From contig CAWBZB010000010.1 of assembly GCA_963793105.1 (NCBI GenBank), forward strand, positions 58,952 through 122,951: DNA of 64,000 nt, read 5' to 3'. A program made the translations under genes and the position numbers. Below are positions 62,105 to 64,000 of this stretch, one piece after another. The notes below the pieces were generated by a model, which was not told the DNA's origin, did not search any database, and saw only the letters and a list, made by a program, of their open reading frames with translations. How positions within the stretch are numbered: the first letter of the stretch is position 1; each line of letters begins with the position of its first letter. This stretch comes from UBA10649 sp963793105. GTDB lineage: Bacteria > Actinomycetota > Actinomycetes > S36-B12.

Positions 62105-63420
62105 GCGACCGGCTCGAACGACGACCGGCCGCCGAGGAACGGACGCAGGGCCGGCGGGATGGTGACGCTGCCATCCGCCTGCTGGTGGTTCTCGAGGATG
62201 GCGACGATCACCCGGGGCATCGCGCACAGCGTCCCGTTCAGCGTGGCGAGCGGACGGGTGCCGTCGGCGTCGCGCATGCGGATCCGCAGTCGGCGGGCCT
62301 GGAACTCCGTGGTGTTCGACGTCGACGTGATCTCGCGGTAGGTGCCCTGCGTGGGGATCCACGCCTCCATGTCGAACTTGCGGGCGGCGCTGGATCCCAG
62401 GTCGCCCGTGGCGACGTCGATGACGCGGTACGGGATCTCGAGGGCGTCGACGAACTCGCGCTCCCAGGCCAGCAGGCGCGCGTGCTCCGCCTCGGCGTCC
62501 TCCGGCCGGCAGTAGACGAACATCTCGACCTTGTCGAACTGGTGGACTCGGATGATCCCGCGGGTGTCCTTGCCGTAGGAGCCGGCCTCGCGGCGGTAGC
62601 ACGAGGACCATCCGGCGTACCGGAGCGGCAGTCGGTCGGCGTCGAGGATCTCGTCGGCGTGGTAGCCGGCCAGCGGCACCTCCGACGTCCCTACGAGGTA
62701 CATGTCGTCGGACTCGATGCGGTACACGTTCTCGGCTGCCTGGCCCAGGAAGCCGGTGCCCTCCATGGCGCTCGGCAGCACCAGGCTCGGGGTGATCATC
62801 GGGGTGAGTCCGTGGGACAGCGCCTGCTGCATCGCGAGGTTGAGCAGGGCGAACTCGAGCATCGCTCCCGGCCCGGTGAGGTAGTAGAAGCGGGAGCCGG
62901 AGACCTTGGCACCGCGCTCGACATCGATCGCCCCTAGCAGTTCGCCGAGCTCGAGGTGGTCGCGAGGCTCGAACCCCTCCCCGGCGAAGTCGCGAGGCGC
63001 GCCGATCTCCTCAAGAACGGCGAAGTCCTCCTCGCCACCGACGGGGGACTCGAGGCTGACCAGGTTCGATACCTGCAGCCAGAGCGCGTCGACGGTCTCA
63101 CCTGCGGCACTCGCCCCTCGCTCGGCCTCCTTGACCTGCTCGGCAAGACCCTGCGCCTCGGCCATCAGCGCATCCACCTCCGCCTGCGCTGACCGCCGGG
63201 CGTCGTCGTCTGGGGCCTTCTTCAGCGCGCCCTGCAGCGGCCCGATGCGCTTGCTGAGCACCTTCTGCTGGTTGCGCACCTGGTCGAAGGCGGTCTGCGC
63301 GGTGCGCTTGGCGATATCGGCGGCGACCAGGTCGTCGATGAGTTCCACCGACTCGCCACGCCGGCGCTGGGAATCGCGAAGGCGGTCGGGGTCTGTGCGC
63401 AGGATGGCGGGATCGATCAC
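62101..63420 (-). CDS. serS: seryl-tRNA synthetase
   Basis: Intact, 439 residues, GTG 63420 (leaderless). The N-terminal coiled-coil arm (about residues 25-110) binds the long variable arm of tRNA-Ser. Class II motifs: MQQALSHGLTPMITPSLVLP (motif 1 region), YAGWSSCYRREAGSYGKDTR (motif 2) and NGTLCAMPRVIVAILENHQQ (motif 3, with A-x-x-R), plus DLGSSAARKFDMEAWIPTQG and REITSTSNTTEFQARRLRIR (serine site). Complete and conventional. Confidence 0.97.
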   Translation of the reverse strand: MIDPAILRTDPDRLRDSQRRRGESVELIDDLVAADIAKRTAQTAFDQVRNQQKVLSKRIGPLQGALKKAPDDDARRSAQAEVDALMAEAQGLAEQVKEAERGASAAGETVDALWLQVSNLVSLESPVGGEEDFAVLEEIGAPRDFAGEGFEPRDHLELGELLGAIDVERGAKVSGSRFYYLTGPGAMLEFALLNLAMQQALSHGLTPMITPSLVLPSAMEGTGFLGQAAENVYRIESDDMYLVGTSEVPLAGYHADEILDADRLPLRYAGWSSCYRREAGSYGKDTRGIIRVHQFDKVEMFVYCRPEDAEAEHARLLAWEREFVDALEIPYRVIDVATGDLGSSAARKFDMEAWIPTQGTYREITSTSNTTEFQARRLRIRMRDADGTRPLATLNGTLCAMPRVIVAILENHQQADGSVTIPPALRPFLGGRSSFEPVA

Positions 63421-63426
63421 GGTGCC

Positions 63427-63432
63427 AGCCTA
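63427..63432 (-). promoter_or_regulatory. leaderless -10 box of serS, inside an inverted repeat
   Basis: TAGGCT on the minus strand, six bases before GTG 63420. It overlaps the inverted repeat GCCAGC (63424-63429) / GCTGGC (63436-63441), which could be a small operator or chance. Confidence 0.5.
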
Positions 63433-63526
63433 GGCGCTGGCCGACGGTGGCCCGTGTTCACCCGGATGTGGCAGACTCCCTCGACTTTGCCCGATCCGGG
63501 CGAGCGTCGCGGAAGGATCGACACGG

Positions 63527-64000
63527 GTGGACTACAACTGGCTGACGCCGCGAGCGCAGGCGCGTCCGGCGGGAGACAAGGGCTGGGGCTCATTCGCGAT
63601 CGAGCCCATCGCGGCGGGGGCGACGGTGGCGGCCTTCGGCGGCTGGGTGGTCGACCGAGCCACTCTCGACGAGATGTCCGACGACCGGCAGTCCCGGTCC
63701 ATCCAAGTCGATGACGACCTGTACCTGGTGTCCGACGAGACGCCTGAGCCGGGAGACATGCTGAACCACTCCTGCGAGCCGAACTCGGGACTGCGCGGCT
63801 CGATGCTGTTGGTTGCCATGCGCGACATCGCCGTCGGCGAGGAGATCACCTTCGACTACGCCATGTGCGATGCGAGTGACTACGACGAGTTCTCGTGCAT
63901 GTGCGGCGTCCCGACCTGCCGTCAGGTCGTGACCGGAGCCGACTGGCGTGACCCGGTGCTGCAGGCGAAGTATGCGGGCTGGTTCTCGCCGTACCTACTG
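63527..64000 (+). CDS. SET domain protein, runs off the window
   Basis: GTG 63527 with GGAAGGAT ten bases upstream. 158 codons with no stop before the window ends. GDKGWGSFAIEPIAAGATVA (G-x-G-x-F/A-x-x-x-I), PEPGDMLNHSCEPNSGLRGS (N-H-S-C-x-P-N, the knot and active-site segment), MRDIAVGEEITFDYAMCDAS (G-E-E-I-T-F-D-Y) and FSCMCGVPTCRQVVTG, a post-SET-like C-x-C-x4-C zinc cluster. SET proteins methylate lysines with SAM. In bacteria the targets are largely unknown. Probably nearly complete. Confidence 0.9.
   Translation, partial: MDYNWLTPRAQARPAGDKGWGSFAIEPIAAGATVAAFGGWVVDRATLDEMSDDRQSRSIQVDDDLYLVSDETPEPGDMLNHSCEPNSGLRGSMLLVAMRDIAVGEEITFDYAMCDASDYDEFSCMCGVPTCRQVVTGADWRDPVLQAKYAGWFSPYLL

Noticed and set aside
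1..64000. CRISPR array, IS element, integrase, phage genes, rRNA or tRNA
   Set aside because: No direct repeats with regular spacers, no transposase or integrase motifs, and no RNA-gene hallmarks were found by reading.

Overview
This window comes from a high-GC actinobacterium. The evidence is G+C-rich codons throughout, many GTG starts, no introns, TANNNT boxes six bases before start codons (leaderless transcription), and actinobacterial-type genes (DUF5926, DUF4446, SEC-C). The genus cannot be fixed from sequence alone. Most of the window (about 0.3-49 kb) is a large cell-surface glycan locus. The last 13 kb is mainly housekeeping sequence, with rhamnose genes embedded in it.

Layout. 0-2.3 kb: a partial aldo/keto reductase, an inverting UDP-GlcNAc 4,6-dehydratase (PseB/CapE type) and an RmlD-like reductase. 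2.3-13.5 kb: glycosyltransferases (GT4, GT10-like, GT2 and an unclassified one), three methyltransferase-like genes, a PglK/MsbA-type ABC exporter and a membrane protein. 13.5-22 kb: one minus-strand operon. It starts with an NAD-dependent epimerase, continues with a GDP-heptose cassette (a fused nucleotidyltransferase-GmhB phosphatase, HddA kinase, GmhA isomerase), then a DUF4910 protein, a methyltransferase and a DUF6492 protein, and ends with the polyprenyl-phosphate sugar-1-phosphate transferase that would start glycan assembly. 22-33 kb: more glycosyltransferases, a TylF-type O-methyltransferase, a second ABC exporter closely similar to the first, and a phytanoyl-CoA dioxygenase-like oxygenase. 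33-49 kb: seven large polytopic membrane proteins (GT-C-like) surrounding a minus-strand operon with a NeuB/PseI-type nonulosonate synthase, an RmlD-like reductase, a membrane-anchored GT2 and an epimerase. 49-51 kb: two secreted proteins, one with fibronectin-III-like sequence and duplicated C-terminal motifs. 51-64 kb: FAD oxidase, two HAD phosphatases, GDPD, DUF5926, a WecG/TagA glycosyltransferase, GDT1 family, a channel-like protein, DUF4446, pheA, rmlB, rmlD, serS and a partial SET-domain gene.

How the genes work together (inference). The phosphoglycosyltransferase loads a sugar on undecaprenyl phosphate. Many GT2/GT4/GT10 enzymes extend it with heptose, a nonulosonate-like sugar and possibly rhamnose. 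Methyltransferases and the dioxygenase decorate it. Two PglK-like ABC proteins are the only flippase candidates seen. GT-C membrane proteins may act on the outer face using polyprenyl-linked donors.

Sequence quality. From 1 to about 29.9 kb most genes are broken by single-base frameshifts, although the protein families stay recognisable across the breaks and gene-end overlaps fall into place when frames are joined. After 29.9 kb I found only one break (near 33.52 kb). I read this as indel error in the assembly rather than gene decay, and list those genes as CDS with joined spans. No tRNA, rRNA, CRISPR, IS element or integrase was found. No stretch over 300 bases lacks a gene. The most unusual non-coding element is a 58-bp perfect palindrome beside a G-quadruplex-capable tract between rmlB and rmlD.
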